From assembly GCA_005788175.1 (NCBI GenBank), contig SXYX01000008.1, forward strand, positions 1 to 64,000: a DNA stretch of 64,000 nt, given 5' to 3'. Every line of letters begins with the position of its first letter. The first letter of the stretch is position 1. This DNA is from Acidobacteriota bacterium (GTDB taxonomy: Bacteria; Acidobacteriota; Holophagae; Holophagales; Holophagaceae). A model generated the notes under the pieces. The model was given only the letters and a program-made list of their open reading frames with translations. It had not been told where the DNA came from and ran no database searches. Both the position numbers and the translations under genes were made by a program. This document shows positions 36,663-46,599 of the stretch, in pieces.

Positions 36663-38603
36663 GTGTCTGATATCGAAAGTCTATCGTCAGAATCACGTCA
36701 TTTTCATCCTTCTCAAGCATTTAAAAAAATCTCAAATCTGCAAAGTGAATCCTATGCCCTACTTATTAAACAATTTAAAGAGGATCGATTAGGGACCTGG
36801 GGGCGACTTGCCCAAGAAGAACTTATTTGGGATTCATCTTTTCAAACAGTTTATAGTGGGTCTTTTGAAAATCCTCAATGGTTTGAAGAAGGTCGGCTTA
36901 ATGCATCAGTCCAATGTTTGGATCGTTGGATCAATACTAACAAATTTCATAAGATAGCTCTTGTCTTTGAGGGAGAACCTGGAGATGAGAGGAGTCTGAC
37001 GTACGAAGAGCTTCTTGATCAAGTTATCCGAATGACCGCTGCTCTTCGTAACTTAGGTATTCAGAAAGGGGATCGAGTCGCTATTTACTTACCGCTGATT
37101 CCCGAAATGATTATTGCTGTATTGGCCTGTGCGCGTCTAGGTGCTACTCATTCTGTTGTCTTCGCAGGATTTTCTGCTGAATCTTTATCAAACCGAATCA
37201 ATGACGCAGGAGCGCGCTTGCTTATTACGGCCGATGGTAGCTGGCGCAAGGGAGAGCAACTTCCCTTAAAAAAAATCTCAGATCAGGCCGTATCTCAATC
37301 TCCAACAATCGAAAAAGTATTGGTTGTCCAACGAACAAAACAAGACGTTTTTATGGATCCCCAAAGAGATCTTTGGTTATCAGATATTTTAAATAATGCA
37401 GATATTTCTAGGGGATACCCTGAAAGCGTGGCAGCAGAACATCCTTTATTCTTACTGTATACGTCGGGATCAACTGGAAAACCCAAAGGAATACAACATG
37501 GGACGGCAGGTTATCTTTTGTGGTCTAAGTTAACTACTCGGTGGGTTCTTGATTTAAAGCCTACAGACGTATATTGGTGTACAGCAGATGTAGGTTGGAT
37601 TACAGGGCATAGCTATGTCATTTATGGTCCACTTCAGGAAGGAGGTACTGTTTTCATCTATGAGGGCAGCCCTGTTCACCCTGAACCAGATCGTTTTTGG
37701 CGCATGATCGAAAAATATCGTATCTCTATTTTTTATACTGCCCCAACGGCCATTAGAACCTTCATCAGACTTGGTACTGAATATCTAAAGAAGCATGACC
37801 TTTCTTCTTTGAGGCTCTTGGGCTCCGTAGGAGAACCCATTAATCCTGAGGCCTGGCTTTGGTATTTCCAAGAAGTAGGTGGTGGGAGATGCCCAATCGT
37901 CGATACCTGGTGGCAAACCGAGACTGGGGGGATAATGATCGCTCCGATTCCCGGAGTTCATACCACTATTCCCGGAAGTGCTATTCAGCCCTTACCTGGA
38001 ATTGAAATTGATATTCAAGATCGAGAAGGTCGATCACAGAATTCTGGATTTTTAGTCATCACTTCTAGTTGGCCCTCTCAACTTAGAGGTATCTGGGGTG
38101 ATTTCGAGCGATATCACAAAACATATCACAACGAAATTAAGAATGTTTATTTTTCAGGCGATGGAGCCCGTCGAGATCACGAAGGAAATATATGGTTGAT
38201 GGGTCGAGTGGACGATGTTCTCAACGTATCTGGGCATCGCTTGGGAACAGCAGAAATCGAAAGCGCTTTGGTTTCCCATCCCTGCGTAGCCGAGGCAGCA
38301 GTCGTAGGACGACCCGATGAAATCAAGGGAGAAGGTATTGTTGCATTTGTGACTCTCAAATCAGGAGCAATCATCACCCCAGAAGCCCTAAAAGTTCATG
38401 TCACACGAGAAATTGGGGCTCTGGCCCGTCCTGATGATATTCGCTTTGCCGAAGGACTACCCAAAACTCGTAGTGGGAAAATTATGAGGCGCTTGTTAAG
38501 AGATTTAGCTCGAGGACAAAACTCAAATCAGGATACGAGTACTCTCGAAGACCTTAAAGTCATTGAGAAACTTCGTAGCGATAATTCAGACGATGAATCT
38601 TAA
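36663..38603 (+). CDS. acs: Acetyl-CoA synthetase (AMP-forming)
   Basis: LLYTSGSTGKPKGIQHGTAGYL; DTWWQTETGGIM; GRVDDVLNVSGHRLGTAEIE; PKTRSGKIMRRLLR. Confidence 0.95.
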   Translation: MSDIESLSSESRHFHPSQAFKKISNLQSESYALLIKQFKEDRLGTWGRLAQEELIWDSSFQTVYSGSFENPQWFEEGRLNASVQCLDRWINTNKFHKIALVFEGEPGDERSLTYEELLDQVIRMTAALRNLGIQKGDRVAIYLPLIPEMIIAVLACARLGATHSVVFAGFSAESLSNRINDAGARLLITADGSWRKGEQLPLKKISDQAVSQSPTIEKVLVVQRTKQDVFMDPQRDLWLSDILNNADISRGYPESVAAEHPLFLLYTSGSTGKPKGIQHGTAGYLLWSKLTTRWVLDLKPTDVYWCTADVGWITGHSYVIYGPLQEGGTVFIYEGSPVHPEPDRFWRMIEKYRISIFYTAPTAIRTFIRLGTEYLKKHDLSSLRLLGSVGEPINPEAWLWYFQEVGGGRCPIVDTWWQTETGGIMIAPIPGVHTTIPGSAIQPLPGIEIDIQDREGRSQNSGFLVITSSWPSQLRGIWGDFERYHKTYHNEIKNVYFSGDGARRDHEGNIWLMGRVDDVLNVSGHRLGTAEIESALVSHPCVAEAAVVGRPDEIKGEGIVAFVTLKSGAIITPEALKVHVTREIGALARPDDIRFAEGLPKTRSGKIMRRLLRDLARGQNSNQDTSTLEDLKVIEKLRSDNSDDES

Positions 38604-39421
38604 ACAACAAGATCGCGTATAAATTGGCGAACTACTCTCTCGAAATCCTTGGCGGCTTTTTGCCCTGCAGCTAAAACTTCATGGTGATTCAGGGGTATAG
38701 GTAACATCCCTGCACCCATATTACATAAGCAACTAATACCTGCCACCTTCAGGCCGGCGTGAGCTGCCGCAATGACCTCTGGTACAGTACTCATGCCAAC
38801 AGCATCGGCGCCCATATTCCTAAATGCATTTATTTCTGCTGGGGTTTCGTAAGAAGGACCCAACACACCGATATACACGCCTTCCTGCATCTTCATACCC
38901 ACCGATGATGCTGCGGCTGAGATCTGTTTTCTCAAGGTCGGGTCGTAGACATTCGACATGTCTGGAAATCTTGGACCGATGGGATTATTTGGTCCTAATA
39001 AGGGGTTTATTCCTGTGAAGTTGATGTGATCTTTGATTATCATCAATTCACCAACTTTGTAATTTGGATTAATCGCACCTGCAGCATTTGTGTGAAGGAC
39101 CATTTTGACGCCAAGTGCAGCGTAAAGATGCATAGGAGCTGTCACAATAGACATCGGGTGGCCCTCGTAATAGTGAAATCGGCCCGATTGAAGAACAACT
39201 TGCTTGCCCTCAAATTCGCAGAATATCATTTCGCCAGTGTGGCCCTCAACAGTCTGTTCTGGAAATCCTGTTAGGTCGCTAAACCTGACTAAAATACCCT
39301 TTAGGGCTTCGGTACTCTTGATGAGAGAACCCAATCCTGAGCCCAAAATAACGGCAGCATTAGGAATGAATGGTATACGCTTCAACAATATCTCAGAAGC
39401 TTTTTGTATCATGGGGATCAA
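38600..39421 (-). CDS. punA: Purine nucleoside phosphorylase (trimeric type)
   Basis: VILGSGLGSL; QSGRFHYYEGHPM; HTNAAGAINPNYKVGELMIIKDHINFTGINPL; GADAVGMSTVPEVI. Confidence 0.94.
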   Translation of the reverse strand: MIPMIQKASEILLKRIPFIPNAAVILGSGLGSLIKSTEALKGILVRFSDLTGFPEQTVEGHTGEMIFCEFEGKQVVLQSGRFHYYEGHPMSIVTAPMHLYAALGVKMVLHTNAAGAINPNYKVGELMIIKDHINFTGINPLLGPNNPIGPRFPDMSNVYDPTLRKQISAAASSVGMKMQEGVYIGVLGPSYETPAEINAFRNMGADAVGMSTVPEVIAAAHAGLKVAGISCLCNMGAGMLPIPLNHHEVLAAGQKAAKDFERVVRQFIRDLVV

Positions 39422-41373
39422 TTGGTTGGGGTTAATGTTACGGTCACAGTATGCGCCGGGAGAGCCGTAAGAGGACTATTGATACGAAATATGAAAGAAT
39501 GAAGTATGGGATTGCTTGCATTACCCAAAAGGACAATACGGATAGGATTTGTAGTTCCAGGATAAATATATTTATAACCAGCTGTTGGAATATCTAAAGA
39601 AATAGATCCTGGGGGGAGCGAGATAGAGGGCGTAATGGTCAAATAATACGCAGTATCGACCGGTAGCGCCATGCGACCTAAGGTCATTTCACTTTCTGAA
39701 GCATTGGGATAGACACCACTTAGAGTTTTTGCGTTTACCATCGTGAAAGAAATAATAGGTAAGACTGTAGGAGACCCGAAGACATAATTCAAGGAGCTGA
39801 AATCTAGAACAAAGTTTGTCACTGGGATCGAATTAACTAGGGGGCGAGGCCAGACGATATTGAAAGGGCTGAGAAGATTCGTCAGTACGCTATCGGTAAA
39901 AATAGCGGCTAGGTCGATTGAATCATTGAGTAATTTTGCTTCCTTTAAACGAGATAGTTGGGTGTAAATATTAGGGCAGTCTTTGAGAAGAACATCGTAT
40001 ACAGTAGTAAAATATTTCTGCGTTTTCAAAATATCTAATTTGGTCCAATCGGCTACATTACCTGGAGAGGTAATTGAGTTGGCTTTCAAAAGAATTTCCC
40101 ATCCAAGGGCAGTAATAACGGGAGCTGAATATGGACTTTTATCAGCAGAAGACAAACCGCCAATATTGCGAATATCACGGACCGTTATACCCCCAGAGGA
40201 ACTATCCGAGAAGTAAGGAGACGCAAGCGCTTGGGCCACCATCAACTCCGACTGACCCTGAAGATAAGCCAACATAGGATGTAAATGGGTTAATGTAGGG
40301 GCTTCGGTTAACGTAGGCATTACTGGGTAGATACCTTTCATTAAGCGAGTACCAGCTGTCATATTACTCCACATCATATTGCGAGTAACTATACCCATGA
40401 TGACGGATTCATCCCACGCATCATCATTACTCTCAGATCCACCGATTGAACCAAAAACATGAAGGCGTCCAGTCTTTACATCGTAAGCGGAGTTATTACC
40501 AGTAGAGGAGACTGGGTATTGACTCTGGTTATAGTCTACAAAAGTCCCTCTGAGTTCTCTTCGTCCACGAAAGTAATGTAAGTCCAATGTTTCTGAGGAC
40601 GTACCAACACCAAAAAGATATTCAACTTTATAAATAGAATCTAAAATAGCTAAGATGCGACTACCCGAACCTGTCATCTCCATACTGGAAGCTGCAAGTC
40701 CCGAAGCAATACCAGTAGATGCATCCGCAGAAATATCTGACAAGATCCATTTATCCGACAAGCCAACCGAAAAGTCTACAGTTGCCGTCGTGGCTTTAGT
40801 GGTAGCCGAAGGTAAAGGTAGTGTTGAAGTAGCTAGAGTGCCGTCAACAGCTTTATTAATGGTATATCTCAACCTTTTGGGTGCGGGGACCGTACTTTGA
40901 ATACCGTTGGGATCTGCAATGATATTGATAGGATCCACAGAGCCTAGAATAAACTCTGATGCAAGTTGAATCATGAGAGGCTTATCTTGAGGAAGGGAAA
41001 AGGCGTACTTCCCCGTAGAGTCGGTATAAGTATTAGAAATTAGTTTCCAGTAACTCGATGGAGATCCCACAGTAGGGGTTTCAGTCATGTATTGATAAGC
41101 CCGAACATTGACGTTTCTCGCTAGCTGGGCAGTCAGATATTTTGTTGAGTCTATTTCGAGACCTGTTGGCACGCCTGCAGCATTTTTTAAGAGCTGGATT
41201 CGTGTGAATGTAACAGTTCCGCTGACAACTGTCGTCGCCTGTGGGGTTGCTGGAGTTGAATCTGCCTGCTTAGAGCAACCTAAAAGACTGAACATGAGGA
41301 TGAATAAAAAAGATAGCCAGTATTTATAAAATTGAGATTGCTTCGAGAACATAAACACCTTGGATGTATTCAT
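39418..41373 (-). CDS. Hypothetical lipoprotein, 651 aa
   Basis: Signal peptide and lipobox FSLLGC; Ser/Thr/Pro-rich N-terminus; no family recognised. Confidence 0.7.
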   Translation of the reverse strand: MNTSKVFMFSKQSQFYKYWLSFLFILMFSLLGCSKQADSTPATPQATTVVSGTVTFTRIQLLKNAAGVPTGLEIDSTKYLTAQLARNVNVRAYQYMTETPTVGSPSSYWKLISNTYTDSTGKYAFSLPQDKPLMIQLASEFILGSVDPINIIADPNGIQSTVPAPKRLRYTINKAVDGTLATSTLPLPSATTKATTATVDFSVGLSDKWILSDISADASTGIASGLAASSMEMTGSGSRILAILDSIYKVEYLFGVGTSSETLDLHYFRGRRELRGTFVDYNQSQYPVSSTGNNSAYDVKTGRLHVFGSIGGSESNDDAWDESVIMGIVTRNMMWSNMTAGTRLMKGIYPVMPTLTEAPTLTHLHPMLAYLQGQSELMVAQALASPYFSDSSSGGITVRDIRNIGGLSSADKSPYSAPVITALGWEILLKANSITSPGNVADWTKLDILKTQKYFTTVYDVLLKDCPNIYTQLSRLKEAKLLNDSIDLAAIFTDSVLTNLLSPFNIVWPRPLVNSIPVTNFVLDFSSLNYVFGSPTVLPIISFTMVNAKTLSGVYPNASESEMTLGRMALPVDTAYYLTITPSISLPPGSISLDIPTAGYKYIYPGTTNPIRIVLLGNASNPILHSFIFRINSPLTALPAHTVTVTLTPTN

Positions 41374-41419
41374 TTTAATACTGTTTATATAATTCTATAA
41401 ATAAGATACGGATCATGAA

Positions 41420-42364
41420 TTAGAAGTTTCTTTTTTTATTAGACGAACCAATTTGAGCGTTATTTGCTTGAAGCTCGATTGGAATTTCTTCTTGATCGTT
41501 TAGATAAGGTAGAGGATTTAGAGCCATTCCTCTAGCACGAAGCTCGAAATGAAGATGATTACCTGAGGCATTTCCTGATTTGCCTACTTCAGCAATTTTT
41601 TGACCACGAATAACTTCGGCACCTTTTACTACATAATTTCTTTTATTGTGTCCATAAACCGTTTCAAACCCATTTCCATGATTAATGACAATATAATTAC
41701 CTATTTTTGACCCGAAACCTAGACGATCTACTGTGCCATCCATGGCGGCATATACATTGGTTCCAGAGGGTGCCGTGAGATCTACTCCTTCATGACTACT
41801 TTGATATTTGATTCTTTTTTTTTGTCCGTTGGATAACTTCACAATTGCAGATCTAATTCTTGGACCCCACGCTGAACTTATCGAACGAGTTTCAACAGGC
41901 CACAAGAGATCTATTGTTTCTATGCTTAGTTTTTTCCTTCCTGAAGCCAAACGACTCGTGAATATAGACGCACGATTCAAATCAGAAGGATTAAGGGGAG
42001 CTCCTATAAGATTGATTGAGAGCAATCTGAGGGGAACTTCACTGCTAGGAAGCGAAGCTAGTGATTGCCGAGAGACAGGAATAGAAATTTTGTTTTTGCC
42101 TTTTTTTATGGATTTACTAGAACTTGATGGAACTATAATTTTTTGACCCACTCGTATGCGATTGGCATCTAGGTCATCGTTAAGATCTAAGATCGATTGC
42201 TGGCTTATGTTCAACTTTTGAGCAATACCCGCGAGGGTGTCACCTGGACGAACAGTAACCCATGAAGGGGGACTGTTTTTGGGGGCTTGTGGGTTTGAAC
42301 CCATTAAGCCCAAAGAGATTAAACAAAGGGCCACGCTCATGATCTGCTTAAAGGAAAAAGGCAA
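41420..42364 (-). CDS. LysM + M23 peptidase domain protein (NlpD/EnvC-like)
   Basis: LysM WVTVRPGDTLAGIAQKLNISQQSILDLNDL-like; M23 HEGVDLTAPSGTNVYAAMDGTV, HNKRNYVVKGAEVIRGQKIAEVGKSGNASGNHLHFELR. Confidence 0.9.
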   Translation of the reverse strand: MPFSFKQIMSVALCLISLGLMGSNPQAPKNSPPSWVTVRPGDTLAGIAQKLNISQQSILDLNDDLDANRIRVGQKIIVPSSSSKSIKKGKNKISIPVSRQSLASLPSSEVPLRLLSINLIGAPLNPSDLNRASIFTSRLASGRKKLSIETIDLLWPVETRSISSAWGPRIRSAIVKLSNGQKKRIKYQSSHEGVDLTAPSGTNVYAAMDGTVDRLGFGSKIGNYIVINHGNGFETVYGHNKRNYVVKGAEVIRGQKIAEVGKSGNASGNHLHFELRARGMALNPLPYLNDQEEIPIELQANNAQIGSSNKKRNF

Positions 42365-42414
42365 AATATCTCCGGAAAAAACAAGCGAAGCGCGACTAAG
42401 GCCTAGCCTTGATT

Positions 42415-42957
42415 TTACTTGGGAATAGGGTATTTAACTACGTCAAATTTAGGGGGGGGTTTCCACGGGCAAATATCCCAAGAATTAGCGATAATTCCTG
42501 ATTTTCCTCCGGATTTAAACAACAATTGAATGGGTCCTAGAGTCATGGAATGGCTGACAGCTTTCAACATGTCGTATAGATTTAATAGACCTATAGTAAC
42601 TCCGCTGAGTGCCTCCATTTCAACGCCCGTCTTACCTTCGGCTTTCACGGTGACACAAAGCCATGCACGGCTATTTTTCTGGTCTAAATAGTGATCAACC
42701 TCAATACTATCGATTGATAATGAGTGACACAGTTTAATGTTCATGGATGTGGCCTTAACTCCAGCGATAGCTCCTAAGCGAGCTACTTCCCAAGGGCTCC
42801 CCTTGACGGTTGTACCTTGTGTAAGTACTTCTAAAATATCTGAAGTCAATTGTAAGTAACCTGCAGCAATAGATAGACGCAGGGTTGAATCTTTGTTGCT
42901 TACATCCACCATTTGCGGTCTGCCATCTTGATTAAAATGCGAGAGTTTAGGGGACAT
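42415..42957 (-). CDS. moaC: Cyclic pyranopterin monophosphate synthase
   Basis: LSHFNQDGRPQMVDVSNK; VARLGAIAGVKATSMNIKLCHSL; GKTGVEMEALSGVTIGLLNLYDMLKAV; KSGGKSG. Confidence 0.9.
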   Translation of the reverse strand: MSPKLSHFNQDGRPQMVDVSNKDSTLRLSIAAGYLQLTSDILEVLTQGTTVKGSPWEVARLGAIAGVKATSMNIKLCHSLSIDSIEVDHYLDQKNSRAWLCVTVKAEGKTGVEMEALSGVTIGLLNLYDMLKAVSHSMTLGPIQLLFKSGGKSGIIANSWDICPWKPPPKFDVVKYPIPK

Positions 42958-43603
42958 AAGCCCCCAGAATATCAGAAAGATCTTTAACAGAATTGACCAT
43001 AGCGATGGGTTGGGTGGTGTGCATTAATTGGTCTCGAGTGTGAAAGCCATAAGTCACAGCGATGGATGGGACCCCCGCATTTTGAGCCATCAAGAGATCG
43101 TAAGTTGTATCACCGATCATCATGATTTGCTCGGGAGTACATTTGAAATGATTAATGATGTTTATCAAACTTTCCGGATTCGGTTTAGGCGATTGAATAT
43201 CATCGGGTGTTACATATATATCAAAGAAAGATTCCCAATGAAAGCGTTTCAATTCTCGCTCTAGTGGAGCACGCCGCTTTGAAGTTGCAAGACTCATTTT
43301 GATTCCACGATTCTGTAATTCTCTTAATAAGATTTCTATACCATCGAAGGGACGAATAAGATCTAGGTGTTCTGAATAGGGGTAGCTTCTGTAGGCTTTT
43401 ATAACATCCTCAATTCTCAATCCGAGAGGCGTGAAGGTTTCAATAATACCTTCCTCTACAGGGAGGCCTACGCACGAAAGCCATTTTGTTGCCACAGAAT
43501 CGGGCAGTCCCAAAACTCCTAGGGCATGTGACATTCCGGCTCGAATAAGGGGACGACTATCCGCTAGCGTCCCATCGAAATCCCATGCAATATATTTGAT
43601 CAT
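42947..43603 (-). CDS. HAD-superfamily phosphatase (phosphoglycolate phosphatase-like)
   Basis: AWDFDGTLADSRPLI; LATSKRRAPLE; KPNPESL; MIGDTTYDLLMAQNAG. Start reassigned from 43669 to ATG 43603. Confidence 0.88.
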   Translation of the reverse strand: MIKYIAWDFDGTLADSRPLIRAGMSHALGVLGLPDSVATKWLSCVGLPVEEGIIETFTPLGLRIEDVIKAYRSYPYSEHLDLIRPFDGIEILLRELQNRGIKMSLATSKRRAPLERELKRFHWESFFDIYVTPDDIQSPKPNPESLINIINHFKCTPEQIMMIGDTTYDLLMAQNAGVPSIAVTYGFHTRDQLMHTTQPIAMVNSVKDLSDILGAYVP

Positions 43604-43610
43604 CAATGAT

Positions 43611-44942
43611 TCAGGTTTTCTCGGATACTTCAGGCTGACCCAAGACTCCTTCCCACTTTGCAATGACAACAGTTGCTAATCCATTGCCCATAACATTGAT
43701 ACCCGTTCGAGCCATATCCATAATTTCATCAACGGCTAGTAACATTGCAATGCCGGCTTCGCCTGGAAGATTAAAACTAGCGATTGTCGCCGCAATAATA
43801 ACCAATGTTGCTCTGGGAACTCCTGCAACTCCTTTTGAAGTTAACATAAAAGCGAAAACCATCATTAGTTGGGATTGCCAAGACATAACAGGAAAAGAAA
43901 TTGGATCTGCTGTGTGTGCCGCTTGTGCAATCGTCAAACTCGCCAAGACAAGATAAAGAGTTGAACCATCAAGATTAAAACTATAGCCAGTTGGAATAAC
44001 AAATGATGCTACGCGCCTAGGTACCCCAAATCGGATCATGGATTCTAGTAATTTCGGTAGGGCTGATTCTGAACTTGCTGTTGAAAAGGCCGTAATGACA
44101 GGATCACTAATAGCTTTTAGAAATGAAAAGATCTTGATCTTACACATCCACATGATAGGTACAAATACAAATAAAAATAAAATCAGAAGAGCAAAATAAA
44201 GACTTCCAACCAGGACGCTGAACTGCTTAAGCAAGAATGCTACTGCAGGCCAACCTTGAATGAAAACACCACCAATATTTTGCCCAGCTGCCATATGACT
44301 GACGTTATAGGCCATGGCCCCAAAAACACCTAACGGAGTAAGAGCCATAACCATGTCCGTGTACTTGAACATGACTTGAGCCACGGAATCGAAGAAGGCT
44401 AGTACCGGTTTCCCTCTTTCTCCTATTCGAGTAAGCGCTAAGCCAAATAAAACAGCGAAAATAACAACGGGTAAAATATCACCTTCTACGGCATGTTTGT
44501 AAAAGTTGGATGGGAAAGCGTGCAGTAAAATATCCCAACCACTTTTTGCTTGGCTAAGCTTAACAGCTGATTGACCAGACAGATCGATCGGAAGATTTTT
44601 ACCGGGTTGGATCCAATTAGCTACCCCCAAACCAATAAACAGAGCTATTGTTGTCACAATCTCAAAATATAAAAGAGCCTTGCCTCCCATTCGACCTACG
44701 GCTTTGAAATCACCCGTCTGTGCAATTCCAATAATAATCGTGCTCACTAGTAAAGGAACAATGAGGCTTTTAATTAAACTAATGAAAGCTTTCGAGAGAA
44801 ATTTGAAAAATTGATAGGCCCAGGGATATTGATCGGAGGGGAAGAAGCCCCCAAGAACAATTCCCAAAATAAGCCCTATGAAAATTAAGGGAGTACTCCT
44901 GAAATACCATGGGCGCTTTGCCTTAATGAGTGAATTGTCCAT
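43611..44942 (-). CDS. Dicarboxylate/amino acid:cation symporter (DAACS)
   Basis: LIKSLIVPLLVSTIIIGIA; TAFSTASSESALPKLLESM; FVIPTGYSFNLDGSTLYL; NVMGNGLATVVIAKWEG. Confidence 0.94.
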   Translation of the reverse strand: MDNSLIKAKRPWYFRSTPLIFIGLILGIVLGGFFPSDQYPWAYQFFKFLSKAFISLIKSLIVPLLVSTIIIGIAQTGDFKAVGRMGGKALLYFEIVTTIALFIGLGVANWIQPGKNLPIDLSGQSAVKLSQAKSGWDILLHAFPSNFYKHAVEGDILPVVIFAVLFGLALTRIGERGKPVLAFFDSVAQVMFKYTDMVMALTPLGVFGAMAYNVSHMAAGQNIGGVFIQGWPAVAFLLKQFSVLVGSLYFALLILFLFVFVPIMWMCKIKIFSFLKAISDPVITAFSTASSESALPKLLESMIRFGVPRRVASFVIPTGYSFNLDGSTLYLVLASLTIAQAAHTADPISFPVMSWQSQLMMVFAFMLTSKGVAGVPRATLVIIAATIASFNLPGEAGIAMLLAVDEIMDMARTGINVMGNGLATVVIAKWEGVLGQPEVSEKT

Positions 44943-44985
44943 ATCCCTAGTTTCGCATAAAGCTTTTTTCCGTCAGAATAGAATA

Positions 44986-45372
44986 ATGAAAAAAATCCCT
45001 GATATTGATGATCCAGGAGGCTGGAGATGGGTTCTCGTGGCTCTGCTCTTACTGGAGAGACTCTCCGCAAAATATGGATTTCCCTTAGATGACACTTGGC
45101 GAAACGTCGCTGCATGGGAATTCACCTTCTCAAACTTATGGACTTGGTCTGGCCTTATTCCTCTCCCCTTTTTACTGCTTAAAAAAAGAAGTGGTGGCTG
45201 GTTATGCGCACTTTCAACGACCTTGCTGTTAATACGAACCTGTATTCCTCTAGCCGGTGAGTACCCTGCCACAGGGGCTGTTTGGACTTTATTCCCTATT
45301 GCTTTATCGATGACATTTATTTTTTTATATGACCAATCTTTTTGGCCAATTGATAAAAGGAATACGCGTTAA
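44986..45372 (+). CDS. Hypothetical membrane protein
   Basis: Start set to MKKIPDIDDPGG (44986) rather than 44878; several TM segments. Confidence 0.55.
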   Translation: MKKIPDIDDPGGWRWVLVALLLLERLSAKYGFPLDDTWRNVAAWEFTFSNLWTWSGLIPLPFLLLKKRSGGWLCALSTTLLLIRTCIPLAGEYPATGAVWTLFPIALSMTFIFLYDQSFWPIDKRNTR

Positions 45373-45405
45373 TATTGAGCCTCAACCTTATTTTATAGAG
45401 AGTAT

Positions 45406-46536
45406 ATGAATAGTCGTTGGAATCTACTTAATACTTATTTCCTTTTGGGGACCTTAATTGCTTCTATTGTTTTGGTTCCTCTTCATCTGTATCTAAACGG
45501 ATGGGTGTGGTCTGAATGGGTAGCCTGCCTTATCATGGTCTTTCTCATTGGCACATCTATCAGCGCAGGCTATCATCGCCTCTTTGCTCATCGATCTTAT
45601 AGAGCATCGGCTCCTATTCGTCTAGCATGGCTCATCATGGGCGCGGCAAGTTTTCAAAATTCAGCTTTGAAATGGGCAAGCGATCACCGTATCCACCACC
45701 AATTCTCCGAAGACACAGAAAAGGATCCTTACCCAATTTCTAAAGGGTTTTGGCATGCGCATTGGGTGTGGGTCATGCAGGGCGAGGAAAGATCTATTAC
45801 TGGTGTCGGCGATCTTGAAAAAGATCCTCTCGTAATGTGGCAACATCGAAATCACTTTCTAGTTGGGGGTGCCTTTGCGATTCTTCCCCTTGTATATGGA
45901 GTAGCAACGGGTAATTTTTGGGGCCATCTCATTGTTGCAGTCTTGTTTCGTATTGTTCTCAGCCACCACACTACCTTTCTTATCAACTCTATGGCTCATT
46001 GGTATGGATCAAATACTTATTCGAATCGAGAAACTGCCAAAGATAATTTTCTACTAGCTCCCATCACTTTTGGAGAGGGTTTCCATAATTTCCACCATAC
46101 GTGGCAATGGGATTATCGTAATGGCGCACGATGGTACCAGTGGGACTCGACTAAATGGATTTTAAAATGCTTGAGCTGGACGAAACTTATCGGTGATTTA
46201 AGAACCGTCTCTTTTGTTGAAATGGAAAAGGCTAAGGTGATAGCACTTCAGGAGCGTCTATTGGTCAAACTATCCAACACTAAACCTGATTTAAAACAGT
46301 CTCTTGAGAATAAACTCATCAATGCAAAAGAGCGTCTCTTAAATGGCTTGGTGGTGGTGGATCAATATCGAAAACAATATAAGGACTTAAAGGCCCAGTC
46401 CAAAAAAGATCCTCTTACATTTGCTCAAAGCAAAGTTGATTGGAGTCTCAGGTTATCTAAAGAAAAACAAGCTTTACGATCCGCATGGCAGCAGTGGCAT
46501 GAGGTTAAAAGGGAAATACAGGTCAACCTTGGATAG
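45406..46536 (+). CDS. Acyl-CoA/acyl-lipid desaturase with C-terminal coiled-coil-like extension
   Basis: His boxes HRLFAHRSY, HRIHHQFSEDTEKDPYP, EGFHNFHHTWQWDYRNG. Confidence 0.92.
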   Translation: MNSRWNLLNTYFLLGTLIASIVLVPLHLYLNGWVWSEWVACLIMVFLIGTSISAGYHRLFAHRSYRASAPIRLAWLIMGAASFQNSALKWASDHRIHHQFSEDTEKDPYPISKGFWHAHWVWVMQGEERSITGVGDLEKDPLVMWQHRNHFLVGGAFAILPLVYGVATGNFWGHLIVAVLFRIVLSHHTTFLINSMAHWYGSNTYSNRETAKDNFLLAPITFGEGFHNFHHTWQWDYRNGARWYQWDSTKWILKCLSWTKLIGDLRTVSFVEMEKAKVIALQERLLVKLSNTKPDLKQSLENKLINAKERLLNGLVVVDQYRKQYKDLKAQSKKDPLTFAQSKVDWSLRLSKEKQALRSAWQQWHEVKREIQVNLG

Positions 46537-46599
46537 CCGGTAGTTTAGATCCTAGGTACATTGTGGGATTATTAAGTGTGAGAAGCCAAGGAGGTGTCT

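Noticed and set aside
41808-42146. 112-aa plus-strand ORF
   Set aside because: Antisense to the LysM/M23 gene with strong domain evidence.
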